DNA from: JBHHWH01 sp046756405
GTDB lineage: Bacteria; Actinomycetota; Acidimicrobiia; Spongiisociales; ZC4RG35
Length of the DNA: 15,765 nucleotides
Assembly: GCA_046756405.1 (NCBI GenBank)
Contig: JBHHWH010000055.1
Span: 1 to 15,765 of the forward strand
Direction: 5' to 3'
Shown here in pieces: positions 7,747 through 14,656 of this stretch (position 1 is the stretch's first letter; every line of letters starts with the position of its first letter). The notes under the pieces were generated by a model. The model worked only from the letters and a program-made list of their open reading frames with translations, made no database searches and had not been told where the DNA came from. The translations under genes and the position numbers were made by a program.

Positions 7747-7776
7747 GAAGAACGCCCCGATGTCGGGGCGTTCTTC
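7747..7776. terminator. Strong hairpin terminator between convergent genes
   Basis: A perfect 12-base-pair stem, GAAGAACGCCCC (7747-7758) with GGGGCGTTCTTC (7765-7776), and a six-base loop that could pair further. It sits between the plsC stop (7725) and the molybdoenzyme stop (7798). The stem ends in AAG/CTT tracts (partly T-rich on both strands), so it can serve both directions. Confidence 0.8.
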
Positions 7777-7797
7777 GGGGTCGCGGGAACGGTTTCG

Positions 7798-10275
7798 CTA
7801 CACCAGGTTGCGGGGAACGAAGGGCATTCTCTTTACCAGGTCGGTGGTGCCGATCTTGGTGATCCGACCCTTACCCAACTTGAAGTTGTAGCGCAGGTTG
7901 ATCGGCTGGAGTGTGGTATCGGCAGAGGTCACCGAGTTGGTCGGACTTCCCGGGAAGAGGAAGTAGGTGAACGTCACTCCGGGGGGGACCGTGTCGGCGA
8001 CATAGGCCACCGCGGTGAACGAGCCTGAGGTCTTGTTCCCCAGGGGGTCGAGCACGTTGTTCGACTCTATGGACAACAGGTCGCCGCTCTCGATACCCCA
8101 GCGCTTGGCGTCCTCCGGGTTCACCTCGAGGAAGTTCATTGGCCATCGCTGGGTGGCGTACTCCCTGCGAGCAAAGTCGGAGAGGTTGTTCCACACGTGG
8201 TTGATCCGGCCGTTGAGCACCCACACCTCGTCACCCTCGGGCGCCAGGGCAGCGTTCCTCTCCGCCACTGCGTCCCAGTCCGGAAGGACGAAGTTGGCCT
8301 TGCCCGACTTGGTCTTCCACTTCATGTCGGCGTGGAGTCTCACCGTGCCCACCAGCTCGTCGCCATCCCGCACGATCGGTGTTTGGATCCCGGTGGTACC
8401 GAACTCCCGCAGCACATCGTGGGCGCGCACACCCTTTTCCTGGGCGTACTCCACAAGGGCGCTGAAGTCGCGTCGGCCGCCCTTCGACTTTGGTCCGGCC
8501 TCCTCGAAGATCTCGCTGGTGTCCTTCCAGTCGAAGCCGTCGAAACCCATCCGCTTTGCTACCTCGGCGAAGATCTTCCAGTCGGGCAGGGCCTGGCCAG
8601 GAGGGTCAGCGATCTTCTCGTAGAGGCGTAGCCTCCGCTCGGCGTTGTTGCGGGCGTAGGTCTCCTCGCCCCAGGCGGCCGCGGCCAGCACGATATCGGC
8701 ATAGGGCGTGGAGTCGTTGGGGTAGATCTCCTGGTGAACCACCACCATCCCGCCTTCATCTATGCGGGCCTTGAGGGCCTCGTAGGCCACCTCCAGGTTG
8801 GTAGAGGTAACCGTCGGTCCCAGAGACGTCAGCTCCCTCACCCGCTCCGCCAGAGCCTGGCTGGCCCCCATGGCGCCAATCCAGTTGGTGCCCACCACCC
8901 ACCGGAACCGGGTGTTGCCCTCCATCAGCCACCGCTCGGTGTCCATCTCCACGGGGTTGCCTTGATATGTGTGAGGAGACTTGTCGTAGGGGTATCCCGC
9001 CGCCTTCTGGCCGCCTCGCTGGTGCCCGCCCATACGTCCCGTAGCCCTACCGGGACGCCCTGAGGCTCCGAGGAGCACGCCCAGGTTCCCGATAGCCGCA
9101 GTGTTCTCGTAGTTGTGGGACCAATACAGCCCCTTCTCGAACAGGATCATCGTCTTGGGTCGCTCCGGGGAGCCACGGCCCGAGAGCATCGCCGCCGCCT
9201 GACGGATCTGGTCGGCAGGCACACCGGTGATCTTCTCGGCACCCTCGGGGGTGAACTCGGACCGGGAGAAGAGGTACTCGCGCAGCTCGTCGAAGGTGCG
9301 GCCGAACATCTTCCGCCGCCACTTGGACTCACCGTCGAGCTCCGACCTGGAGGCGGTGTACTTGGAGACGAACCCTTTGTCCTCCCACCCCTTGGCGATG
9401 ATCTCCCTTGCGATGGCGTTGTAGAGGGCAGTGTCCGTACCCGGCCTGAGCTGGAGGTGAAGACCGCCGCGCTTCACCGCGTAGGCGGCGGTGAAGGTCT
9501 TCCGAGGATCGACGTAGATGATCTTGGCTCCACCGGGCTGCATCCAGGTAGTGAAACGCACCGTCTTGGTCTCATACGGATCGGAACCGCAGATCATGAT
9601 CACGTCGGCTTCCTTGTCGTCTGCGAAAGCCGAACCGAAAGCGTCTATGCCGGTGTCAGACAGTCCGGGGACATCGTCACCTTCGGCTGGGGCATGGTGA
9701 GGTGACCAGTTGGGAGTGACGATCTTGCCCAAGCCCAACTTGGAGGCGGCAAACACATTCTCATAGAACTGGTACGAGTAGATCTTCATCCCCCAAGCCA
9801 GCTCCCCGTAGTTATCCACCACGTGGCTGGAGAGCCTCGACACCAGGTCGAAAGCCATCTCCCAGGAGATGGGCACCAGCTCCCCACGGACTCGGAGGAG
9901 CGGGGTCTGGAAGCGGTCGGCGGTAGGGCTGTTGGGGTTGTAGAACTTCTTGGCGATCGCTCCGCCACGGACGCTGTGGGTGCCTCCCAAGTTCACCGCC
10001 TCGATGTCGGCATCGGGAATCACGATGACGTTGTGGAGCTTCCCGTTGCGCATGATCACGTTGTGCATGTTCTGCGACGGCCACTTACCGGAGAGAAGGG
10101 CCGTGGGGAAGTCCACCCCGAGGGCGTTCTCCGCGGCCTTTGGGCCTCCGTCCTGGCCGAGGGGCCAGGTGTAGGCCTTGTAGCCGCAGGCCACCGGACA
10201 GTACTCACAGCAGATGATGTTGACTTCCGCGTCAGGTGGGGGGAGCGGGACGCTGGCGGGCCTAGTGAACGACAT
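7798..10275 (-). CDS. Arsenite-oxidase-family (AioA/IdrA-like) molybdopterin oxidoreductase, large subunit
   Basis: An 825-residue protein, the same size as AioA, and collinear with it by memory of the A. faecalis sequence. Cys23-x2-Cys26-x3-Cys30 holds an Fe-S cluster; at the fourth-ligand position there is Ser101 (HSVRGG), as in AioA, so a [3Fe-4S] cluster is expected. Cofactor motifs include ICGSDPYET (228-236), YVDPRKT (254-260), LRPGTDTALYNAI (276-288) and VLNGRINHVWNNL near the C-terminus. Of the four arsenite contacts of AioA, Arg419 and His423 match Arg414 and His418 (GRMGGHQ). The His195/Glu203 segment reads SPHHAPAEGDD: a His is present but Glu203 aligns with Asp or is shifted. It has no signal peptide and probably leaves the cell with the Tat-carrying Rieske partner. 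The start overlaps the Rieske stop (TGATG). Arsenite, iodate or another oxyanion is possible; the substrate is not settled. No cytochrome, IdrP or ars gene is nearby. Confidence 0.85.
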   Translation of the reverse strand: MSFTRPASVPLPPPDAEVNIICCEYCPVACGYKAYTWPLGQDGGPKAAENALGVDFPTALLSGKWPSQNMHNVIMRNGKLHNVIVIPDADIEAVNLGGTHSVRGGAIAKKFYNPNSPTADRFQTPLLRVRGELVPISWEMAFDLVSRLSSHVVDNYGELAWGMKIYSYQFYENVFAASKLGLGKIVTPNWSPHHAPAEGDDVPGLSDTGIDAFGSAFADDKEADVIMICGSDPYETKTVRFTTWMQPGGAKIIYVDPRKTFTAAYAVKRGGLHLQLRPGTDTALYNAIAREIIAKGWEDKGFVSKYTASRSELDGESKWRRKMFGRTFDELREYLFSRSEFTPEGAEKITGVPADQIRQAAAMLSGRGSPERPKTMILFEKGLYWSHNYENTAAIGNLGVLLGASGRPGRATGRMGGHQRGGQKAAGYPYDKSPHTYQGNPVEMDTERWLMEGNTRFRWVVGTNWIGAMGASQALAERVRELTSLGPTVTSTNLEVAYEALKARIDEGGMVVVHQEIYPNDSTPYADIVLAAAAWGEETYARNNAERRLRLYEKIADPPGQALPDWKIFAEVAKRMGFDGFDWKDTSEIFEEAGPKSKGGRRDFSALVEYAQEKGVRAHDVLREFGTTGIQTPIVRDGDELVGTVRLHADMKWKTKSGKANFVLPDWDAVAERNAALAPEGDEVWVLNGRINHVWNNLSDFARREYATQRWPMNFLEVNPEDAKRWGIESGDLLSIESNNVLDPLGNKTSGSFTAVAYVADTVPPGVTFTYFLFPGSPTNSVTSADTTLQPINLRYNFKLGKGRITKIGTTDLVKRMPFVPRNLV

Positions 10276-10868
10276 CAGCCGACCTCCACAGTCGAAGCAC
10301 CTTCGAGGGTGCTGGCGAATCCGTATACGAGCCTGATGACTCCCACCGCGTAGAGGTCATCGTCTTCCACCGTGAGCACGACTTGGGGCAGGTTCTGGGT
10401 GGCTTGACCCAGGGTGACCATGCCGTCGTGGGCCAGGTCAAAGGTGGAGAAGTGACAGGGACAGGGACCCAGGGTCCGGTGCTCCGGGCGGTACTCCTCA
10501 ACCAGGCATCCCATGTGGGTACAAAGCTGGGAGTAGGCGACGATGTCCTCGTCGGGGCCCACCCCGGTGGCCACTGGTGTACCCAGCTTCACCAGGACGT
10601 TGCGCTGACCTTGAAGGGGATACTCAAAGGTGACCGGCCGATCGGTCTTGACCGCTCTCAGTGAGGCCACTCGCACTTTGGGGAAAAAGCTCACCACAGC
10701 GGCGGTGGGTCCAGCCCCCGCGGACCCGCCTCCTGCATCACCTCCCCCAACGTCGGTGATCTCCTCCTCTGTGGCCTCCCGGGTCAGGGGTATCACCACT
10801 CCCACCGCGGCCGCTGCCCCTCCGGCGGCCCCAATGAGGAGAAACTCTCTACGTGTCAGTCCTGCCAT
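10275..10868 (-). CDS. Tat-exported Rieske [2Fe-2S] subunit, AioB-like
   Basis: A 197-residue protein, small subunit of the molybdoenzyme that follows it. Residues 1-30 are a Tat signal (LTRREFLLIGAAGGAAAAVGVVIPL) with a twin Arg. A Gly/Ala/Asp linker at 38-56 leads to the Rieske fold. Ligands are Cys116-x-His118 and Cys136-x2-His139; Cys121 and Cys138 give the usual disulfide. The stretch DIVAYSQLCTHMGC through GQATQNLPQVVL and YAVGVIRLVYGFASTL follows AioB almost position by position. It passes electrons from the molybdenum subunit to an outside acceptor, normally cytochrome c or a copper protein. The start at 10868 is chosen for the Tat signal and the AAAGGA about eight bases upstream; the longer open frame to 11027 has an unrelated leader crossing the upstream repeats. 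Translation is coupled to the large subunit. Confidence 0.9.
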   Translation of the reverse strand: MAGLTRREFLLIGAAGGAAAAVGVVIPLTREATEEEITDVGGGDAGGGSAGAGPTAAVVSFFPKVRVASLRAVKTDRPVTFEYPLQGQRNVLVKLGTPVATGVGPDEDIVAYSQLCTHMGCLVEEYRPEHRTLGPCPCHFSTFDLAHDGMVTLGQATQNLPQVVLTVEDDDLYAVGVIRLVYGFASTLEGASTVEVG

Positions 10869-10918
10869 CTCCTTTTTCCTTTCGTGTTGAAGCGAATTCT
10901 GGTGACCGGGCGCCCTTT

Positions 10919-10961
10919 CAGATAGGGGCCAAGGACCCGAGCAGATAGGGGCCAAGGACCC
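10919..10961. repeat. Two perfect 20-bp direct repeats, likely operator
   Basis: CAGATAGGGGCCAAGGACCC occurs at 10919-10938 and again at 10942-10961, 23 bp apart (about two helical turns). Each contains the imperfect palindrome GGGGC-CAAG-GACCC, which resembles the actinobacterial DosR/DevR core GGGNC-N4-GNCCC with one changed base per half-site pair. The repeats lie in the divergent region between the Rieske gene and the small membrane-protein gene. If transcription of the Rieske operon starts near 10889, the cores would be centred at about -42 and -65, a usual activator position. The regulator is inferred, not shown. Confidence 0.6.
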
Positions 10962-10988
10962 TAGAGCAAGGGACGTTCTACCGATGAT

Positions 10989-10994
10989 TAGTAT
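10989..10994 (+). promoter_or_regulatory. Possible -10 box TAGTAT for the small membrane-protein gene
   Basis: TAGTAT matches four of six TATAAT positions and lies 26 bases before the GTG at 11021. No good -35 is seen at 17 bases. The second 20-bp repeat would then sit around -48. Confidence 0.3.
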
Positions 10995-11020
10995 GACCGC
11001 TGCCCACCAGGCTATTGGCT

Positions 11021-11152
11021 GTGACACCAGATACCGAGCACCAAGAAAACAAAGACCTCGGGCTCAGCGGGACTTACCTGCTGTTCATCGGCTTTCTCGC
11101 CGGGGCCTTCATCACCATCGCCCTCGCCATCGCGGTCCTGATCGTCACCTGA
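11021..11152 (+). CDS. 43-residue single-helix membrane protein, unknown
   Basis: A short frame from GTG at 11021 to TGA at 11150-11152, below usual size cut-offs. The first 18 residues are polar and acidic (TPDTEHQENKDLGLSG). They are followed by one strongly hydrophobic span of 25 residues (TYLLFIGFLAGAFITIALAIAVLIV) that ends the protein, so a cytosolic or outside N-terminus and a membrane anchor are expected. It is divergent from the Rieske/molybdoenzyme operon and shares its control region with the twin repeats. Size and shape recall the small accessory subunits of respiratory oxidases, but I do not recognise the family. CAGG about nine bases upstream is a weak ribosome site. It ends five bases before the convergent imuB stop. 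Two upstream ATGs (10984, 10993) are out of frame. Confidence 0.55.
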   Translation: MTPDTEHQENKDLGLSGTYLLFIGFLAGAFITIALAIAVLIVT

Positions 11153-11157
11153 CATCC

Positions 11158-12645
11158 TCAGTCGTAGATCCCCGCCAGGTAGGCCTTCCCCTCCACAACC
11201 ACGCACAGGAACGCTCCCGCCGAGGTGACCAACTGGTACCGGTCGGCGTCCTCCTCTCCCCACCACCATCGTCCCACGAGCCTCCAAGGCCCGCTCCAGG
11301 TGAGCACCGGCTCCCAACGGGCACCCAACCGGACCCGGCAGGGCATCCCCCCGTCCCATTCCACCTCCAGGGGTCGGCGGTCTCGGGGCACCAGAGTGGG
11401 AGTGGGCGAGGGCGTGGCCCCGGGCCAGGGTGCCCTGGGATCGCGCGCCACCTCCCCGGGCGGCTCCCCCCACCTCGACCAGGCCACCCTCTCCTCCGGG
11501 AGCCGGCCTCCCTGGGGCCTGCCCTGGAGGACACCTTCGGGACCGAGCAGGGACTGGGCCCGGGCCAGGGCTCGCGCCACTTCGATGTCCGACGACTCGT
11601 CGCTCATCATCGAAAGCTGCCTCCCCTCCCCGGAGAGGTCGGAGGGGTCGATCTCCAGGGCAGCTATTCCCCCGGGCGCCGCCGAGTTCTCCACCCAAGC
11701 CCGGAGCTGCCACCACACCCGTTCCCCCAGGGCCTGCTCGGTGAAGGGATCGGCCGAACGCCACATGCGCTCCCGTCGGTCTCCCCGAACAGACTCAGCG
11801 GCGATGGTCACCGCGTGGGGTGCCACCCCCGCAGCCCGGAGCTTTCCGATCAGACGCTCGGCAAGGACACGACCCACGAAGGCTGCCTGCTCCAGGGTCT
11901 CCAGGTGGTCTTCGAATTCCATTCGCACCTTCAGATCTGCTGGAAGCGTCCGGGGATCGACAGGCCGGTCCTCCCCGCTAGCGAGACGGTGGGCCAGGAT
12001 CCCGGGACCACCGAAACGGGAGGCCAGGGCCTCCCGGGGCAGACGGGCCAGCTCGCCGAGGGTGCTCAAACCCAGCCAGTGGAAGGTGTCGATCATCTCC
12101 TCGCCGCCCATGGCCTCCCGCAGGGTGGCCAGGTCGAGCCGGGAGAGGAACCCGAAGGTGTCCTCCACCACTTTGGGCTCCCCCACCCGGGCCGTGGCCG
12201 CCGCCCACCGGGCAGCGAAGGGGCCGTCGGCCACCCCCACCAGGGCCTCGCCTCCCCGACGCTGTCCCATCAGGCTGTCCAGCTCTTTGACCACCCTCTC
12301 CGCCAGGGCTCTCTCCCCGCCGTAGAAGCGAACCGCTCCGGCCACGGGGACATAGAGGAGACCCGGCGATACCACCTCCACCCGCGGCACCAGGTCCTCT
12401 ACCAGCTCCACCACGATCTCGAAGCGTCGCGCCTCCTCGGCGACGTCCCTTACCAGCACCGTGGCAAAGGGAGCCAGGGCCTCGGCCTCACGACGGGGCA
12501 TGCCCAGGGTGACCCCCGCCTCCAAAACCTCTTCGGTGGCGCCGGTGACCCGGTCGTCTACTACCAGTAGCGGCTCATCCGGCGGGGCGTCCAACCTGGT
12601 CAACGACCACATCGGAAACCACACGCAGAGCGTCCGTGCCCGCAT
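11158..12645 (-). CDS. imuB: ImuB: catalytically degenerate Y-family polymerase homologue
   Basis: A 495-residue protein. The start RTLCVWFPMWSLTRLDAPPDEPLLVV matches the ImuB/DinP-like opening (R-LavW-P-W). The fingers and thumb follow, with the helix-hairpin-helix LGLSTLGELARLPREALASRFGGPG near residues 192-215. The acidic residues of active Y-family polymerases are missing: the DxD-type motif I is replaced by FPMW, and the S-x-D-E motif reads SPGLLYVPVAG. The C-terminal tail (WSGPWRLVGRWWW to GKAYLAGIYD) is the ImuB-specific region. In mycobacteria ImuB links the beta clamp and ImuA' to the error-prone polymerase DnaE2; no dnaE2 is in this window. Its start lies 71 bases inside imuA', behind GAGGTGGAGG, so translation is probably coupled. 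I did not find a clear clamp-binding QLxLF motif by eye. Confidence 0.88.
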   Translation of the reverse strand: MRARTLCVWFPMWSLTRLDAPPDEPLLVVDDRVTGATEEVLEAGVTLGMPRREAEALAPFATVLVRDVAEEARRFEIVVELVEDLVPRVEVVSPGLLYVPVAGAVRFYGGERALAERVVKELDSLMGQRRGGEALVGVADGPFAARWAAATARVGEPKVVEDTFGFLSRLDLATLREAMGGEEMIDTFHWLGLSTLGELARLPREALASRFGGPGILAHRLASGEDRPVDPRTLPADLKVRMEFEDHLETLEQAAFVGRVLAERLIGKLRAAGVAPHAVTIAAESVRGDRRERMWRSADPFTEQALGERVWWQLRAWVENSAAPGGIAALEIDPSDLSGEGRQLSMMSDESSDIEVARALARAQSLLGPEGVLQGRPQGGRLPEERVAWSRWGEPPGEVARDPRAPWPGATPSPTPTLVPRDRRPLEVEWDGGMPCRVRLGARWEPVLTWSGPWRLVGRWWWGEEDADRYQLVTSAGAFLCVVVEGKAYLAGIYD

Positions 12646-13246
12646 CCTCCACCTCGATCAATCGGGGCATACCTGCCACACCCTTGCCCGACGCCTCCAG
12701 CATCAACCGCCGCCGTGCCAGCCTGCCGTGACCCTGGTCGGCGCCCTCCCAGGTGACCGCTACCGCCCGCAGCCTCAGGCGGGCTATCCCCGAGGGAAGG
12801 CCCCTGCCCATCGAACGCAGAACCAACGCTGAACTACGCGCTCGGGCCCGGGCGGCGAGACCACGCAGTTGGGACTCTCCCACGTAATCGGGAACCTCGG
12901 CATAGACCGCCCGCACCCCCTCCAGGAGAGCGCCGACGACCCGGGGCCAGAGGCGGAAGTCCTCACCGCGGACCACGATCAGCCGCTCGGCGATGACCCC
13001 CACCTCCCAGGCTGCTTGAGGCGAGATCCAGCCTCGAGTATCCACCACCACCACCGGGGCTATTCGGGAGTGGGGAGCCAGCAGCTTCAACCCCAGTCGG
13101 GTCAGACCCATCCCGGGAGGACCCACCAGCTCTACGATCCGGCCTGGCTCAAGGGTCAGGAGCCCCTCTTCCCGGGGAAGGGAAAGGGGCTTTACCGTAC
13201 CGGCAGCGATGTCGATGGTGCCCAAGCTGACTCCGTCGTCGGGCAC
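12575..13246 (-). CDS. imuA': ImuA': RecA-like SOS mutasome partner with broken Walker A
   Basis: A 223-residue RecA-fold protein just upstream of imuB. The Walker A position reads Gly42-Pro-Pro-Gly-Met-Gly47-Leu48-Thr49, so the lysine that grips ATP phosphate is Leu. VVVVDTRGW (65-73) takes the place of Walker B. AVAVTWEGADQGHGRLARRRLMLEASG near the end is the strand and basic helix seen in ImuA'/SulA-like proteins. In mycobacteria ImuA' binds ImuB and is needed for DnaE2-dependent damage mutagenesis. The first codon is given as GTG at 13246. If the promoter read from the LexA region is right, RNA would begin inside that codon and a TTG at 13225 might be the true start. SOS control is supported by the box at 13257. 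Confidence 0.85.
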   Translation of the reverse strand: MPDDGVSLGTIDIAAGTVKPLSLPREEGLLTLEPGRIVELVGPPGMGLTRLGLKLLAPHSRIAPVVVVDTRGWISPQAAWEVGVIAERLIVVRGEDFRLWPRVVGALLEGVRAVYAEVPDYVGESQLRGLAARARARSSALVLRSMGRGLPSGIARLRLRAVAVTWEGADQGHGRLARRRLMLEASGKGVAGMPRLIEVEDAGTDALRVVSDVVVDQVGRPAG

Positions 13247-13249
13247 TCC

Positions 13250-13277
13250 ATCTTACCGAACACTTGTTCGATAGCAA
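13250..13277 (-). promoter_or_regulatory. Possible imuA' promoter (-35 TTGCTA, -10 TAAGAT)
   Basis: On the minus strand TTGCTA (13277 to 13272) is separated by 16 bases from TAAGAT (13255 to 13250), and the LexA box fills the spacer, a typical repressor position. The predicted RNA start (about 13243) falls inside the GTG codon at 13246, which leaves the start of ImuA' uncertain. Confidence 0.4.
13257..13270. promoter_or_regulatory. LexA (SOS) box CGAACACTTGTTCG
   Basis: A perfect match to the actinobacterial SOS box CGAAC-N4-GTTCG, and with its flanks 15 of 16 positions of TCGAAC-N4-GTTCGA. It lies eleven bases from the imuA' start and 49 bases before the divergent crotonase gene, overlapping possible promoter elements of both. 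Confidence 0.9.
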
Positions 13278-13291
13278 GTGCTACCTACGAT
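13264..13291 (+). promoter_or_regulatory. Possible crotonase promoter (-35 TTGTTC, -10 TACGAT)
   Basis: TTGTTC (13264-13269), a 16-base spacer, and TACGAT (13286-13291). RNA would begin near 13298, leaving a leader of about 22 bases that carries the AAGGAG site. The -35 lies inside the LexA box. Confidence 0.4.
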
Positions 13292-13319
13292 CGGCTCCAA
13301 ACCGTCGCAAGGAGCCCTC

Positions 13320-14198
13320 ATGGATTTCACCACCCTCACCTACACCGTCGCCGACCGGGTTGCCACCATCACCCTGAACCGTCCCGAACGCCTCAACGCC
13401 ATCAACGACGCCATGCCGGCTGAGATCCGGGCCGCGGTGGAGGTCGCTGAGGCCGACGACGATGTCCACGTCATCGTGGTCACCGGAGCAGGGAGGGCCT
13501 TCTGTGCCGGCTACGACCTGAAGGAATACGCCGAAGCGGCGGAAAACCCCTACAGCCAGCCGATGCCGTGGGACCCGATGCTCGACTTCGACCTCATGTA
13601 CCGCAACACCCAGGACTTCATGGCCCTGTGGCGCTCCGCCAAACCCACCGTCGCCAAGATACGGGGGTTCGCGGTGGCGGGAGGGTCCGACATCGCCCTC
13701 TGCTGCGATCTTGTGGTCATGGCCGAGGACGCCAGGATCGGCTATCCCCCGGCCCGGGTGTGGGGATGTCCCACCACCGCCATGTGGGTCTACCGGTTGG
13801 GGACCGAAAGGGCCAAGCGGATGCTCCTCACCGGTGACCTCATCGACGGCCGGGAGGCCAAGGAGATGGGGTTGGTGCTCGACGCCGTGCCCGAACCAGA
13901 CCTGGACCGTCGCGTGCAGGAGCTGGCCGACCGGATCAAAGGTGTTCCCCGGAACCAGCTCCGCATGCAGAAGCTGATGGTCAACCAGGCCTTCGAGAAC
14001 ATGGGACTGGCCACCACCCAGATCATGGCCACGGTCTTCGACGGGATGGCCCGACACAGCCCCGAGGGCATCTGGTTCAAGCAGCGAGCCGAAGAGGTCG
14101 GGTTCCACCAGGCCGTCGCCGAACGTGACTCCGGAGACCCCATCGCCCCCAACATCTCCCGCCGCGGCTTTCCAGGGGGAGACCCTACGGCTAGGTAG
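13320..14198 (+). CDS. Crotonase-family (enoyl-CoA hydratase/isomerase-like) enzyme
   Basis: A 292-residue protein. The start at ATG 13320 is set by AAGGAG five bases upstream; the longer frame from 13278 adds a non-family leader. The family fold is clear: VATITLNRPERLNAIND (14-30), VVTGAGRAFCAGYDLKEY (53-70, first oxyanion-hole segment) and IRGFAVAGGSDIALCCDLVVMAEDARIGYPPARVWG (114-149, second oxyanion segment). The two catalytic Glu residues of classical enoyl-CoA hydratase are not kept: Glu144 is Asp124 and Glu164 falls on Pro144/Ala145. Simple hydratase activity is therefore uncertain. A C-terminal tail (PNISRRGFPGGDPTAR) extends beyond the usual 260 residues. It acts on an acyl-CoA in the cytosol; the reaction is open. 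It is divergent from imuA' and shares its control region. Confidence 0.88.
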   Translation: MDFTTLTYTVADRVATITLNRPERLNAINDAMPAEIRAAVEVAEADDDVHVIVVTGAGRAFCAGYDLKEYAEAAENPYSQPMPWDPMLDFDLMYRNTQDFMALWRSAKPTVAKIRGFAVAGGSDIALCCDLVVMAEDARIGYPPARVWGCPTTAMWVYRLGTERAKRMLLTGDLIDGREAKEMGLVLDAVPEPDLDRRVQELADRIKGVPRNQLRMQKLMVNQAFENMGLATTQIMATVFDGMARHSPEGIWFKQRAEEVGFHQAVAERDSGDPIAPNISRRGFPGGDPTAR

Positions 14199-14230
14199 GC
14201 TTTTGGAATAGGCGTGGGAGAATCGGCGCG

Positions 14231-14599
14231 GTGAGCGAACTCAAGAGAATCCTGGTAGCGGACGACTCCGAGACCGTCACTACTTTGCTTCGCGTCGCCC
14301 TGGAGCAGAGTGGATTTGCCGTTGCCACAGCTCGCGACGGCAAGGAGACCTACGAACTGGGCCGCTCCGAGGAGTTCGACCTGGTGATTCTCGACCAGCT
14401 CATGCCCGGGCTGCTCGGCTTGGAGATCATCGACAAGTGGCGGGAGGAAGGCATCGACACCAAGGTGATCATGCTCTCGGGTGTCGACGACGAGAAGACC
14501 GTAGTGGACAGCCTCGACAAGGGCGCCGTCGACTACGTGCGAAAGCCCTTCCAGCTTCCCGAGATCCTCGCCCGCGTGAGGCACCGCCTCCGCGACTGA
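14231..14599 (+). CDS. Single-domain response regulator (CheY-like receiver)
   Basis: A 122-residue receiver domain with no output domain. Conserved residues are present: acidic pair Asp11-Asp12, phospho-acceptor Asp55 (VILDQLMPG), Ser83 (MLSGVDDE) and Lys105 (VRKPFQLPE). Phosphorylation by a histidine kinase elsewhere would change its binding to a partner protein. No kinase is in the window. The GTG start at 14231 has GGGAG about ten bases upstream. It follows the crotonase stop by 32 bases and is 57 bases before the HEAT-repeat gene, so it may be co-transcribed with that gene and could signal through it. Confidence 0.92.
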   Translation: MSELKRILVADDSETVTTLLRVALEQSGFAVATARDGKETYELGRSEEFDLVILDQLMPGLLGLEIIDKWREEGIDTKVIMLSGVDDEKTVVDSLDKGAVDYVRKPFQLPEILARVRHRLRD

Positions 14600-14656
14600 T
14601 GCGCCCGTTTTCCTCAATGGCCCGCCCCCGAAGGCCGATATTGCCCCAGGTATCCA

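Noticed and set aside
7798..10275. Formate dehydrogenase or nitrate reductase
   Set aside because: There is no fourth Cys for a [4Fe-4S] cluster and no Sec/Cys molybdenum ligand pattern, and the Rieske partner and GRMGGHQ motif point to the AioA family.
10869..11027. Longer N-terminus for the Rieske protein
   Set aside because: The extra 53 residues would precede the Tat signal and cross the twin repeats. A Shine-Dalgarno sequence is present before the ATG at 10868.
10984..12570. 528-residue open frame on the plus strand
   Set aside because: It lies opposite imuB, is Pro/Arg/Gly/Ser-rich without any domain, and runs through the 43-residue gene in another frame. It is a high-GC shadow.
13261..13280. 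CACTTG...CAAGTG inverted repeat as a separate operator
   Set aside because: It overlaps the LexA box, and six-base arms around an eight-base gap are weak evidence for a second site.
13281..14108. 275-residue open frame on the minus strand
   Set aside because: Antisense to the crotonase, with His/Gly/Pro-rich composition of a shadow frame.
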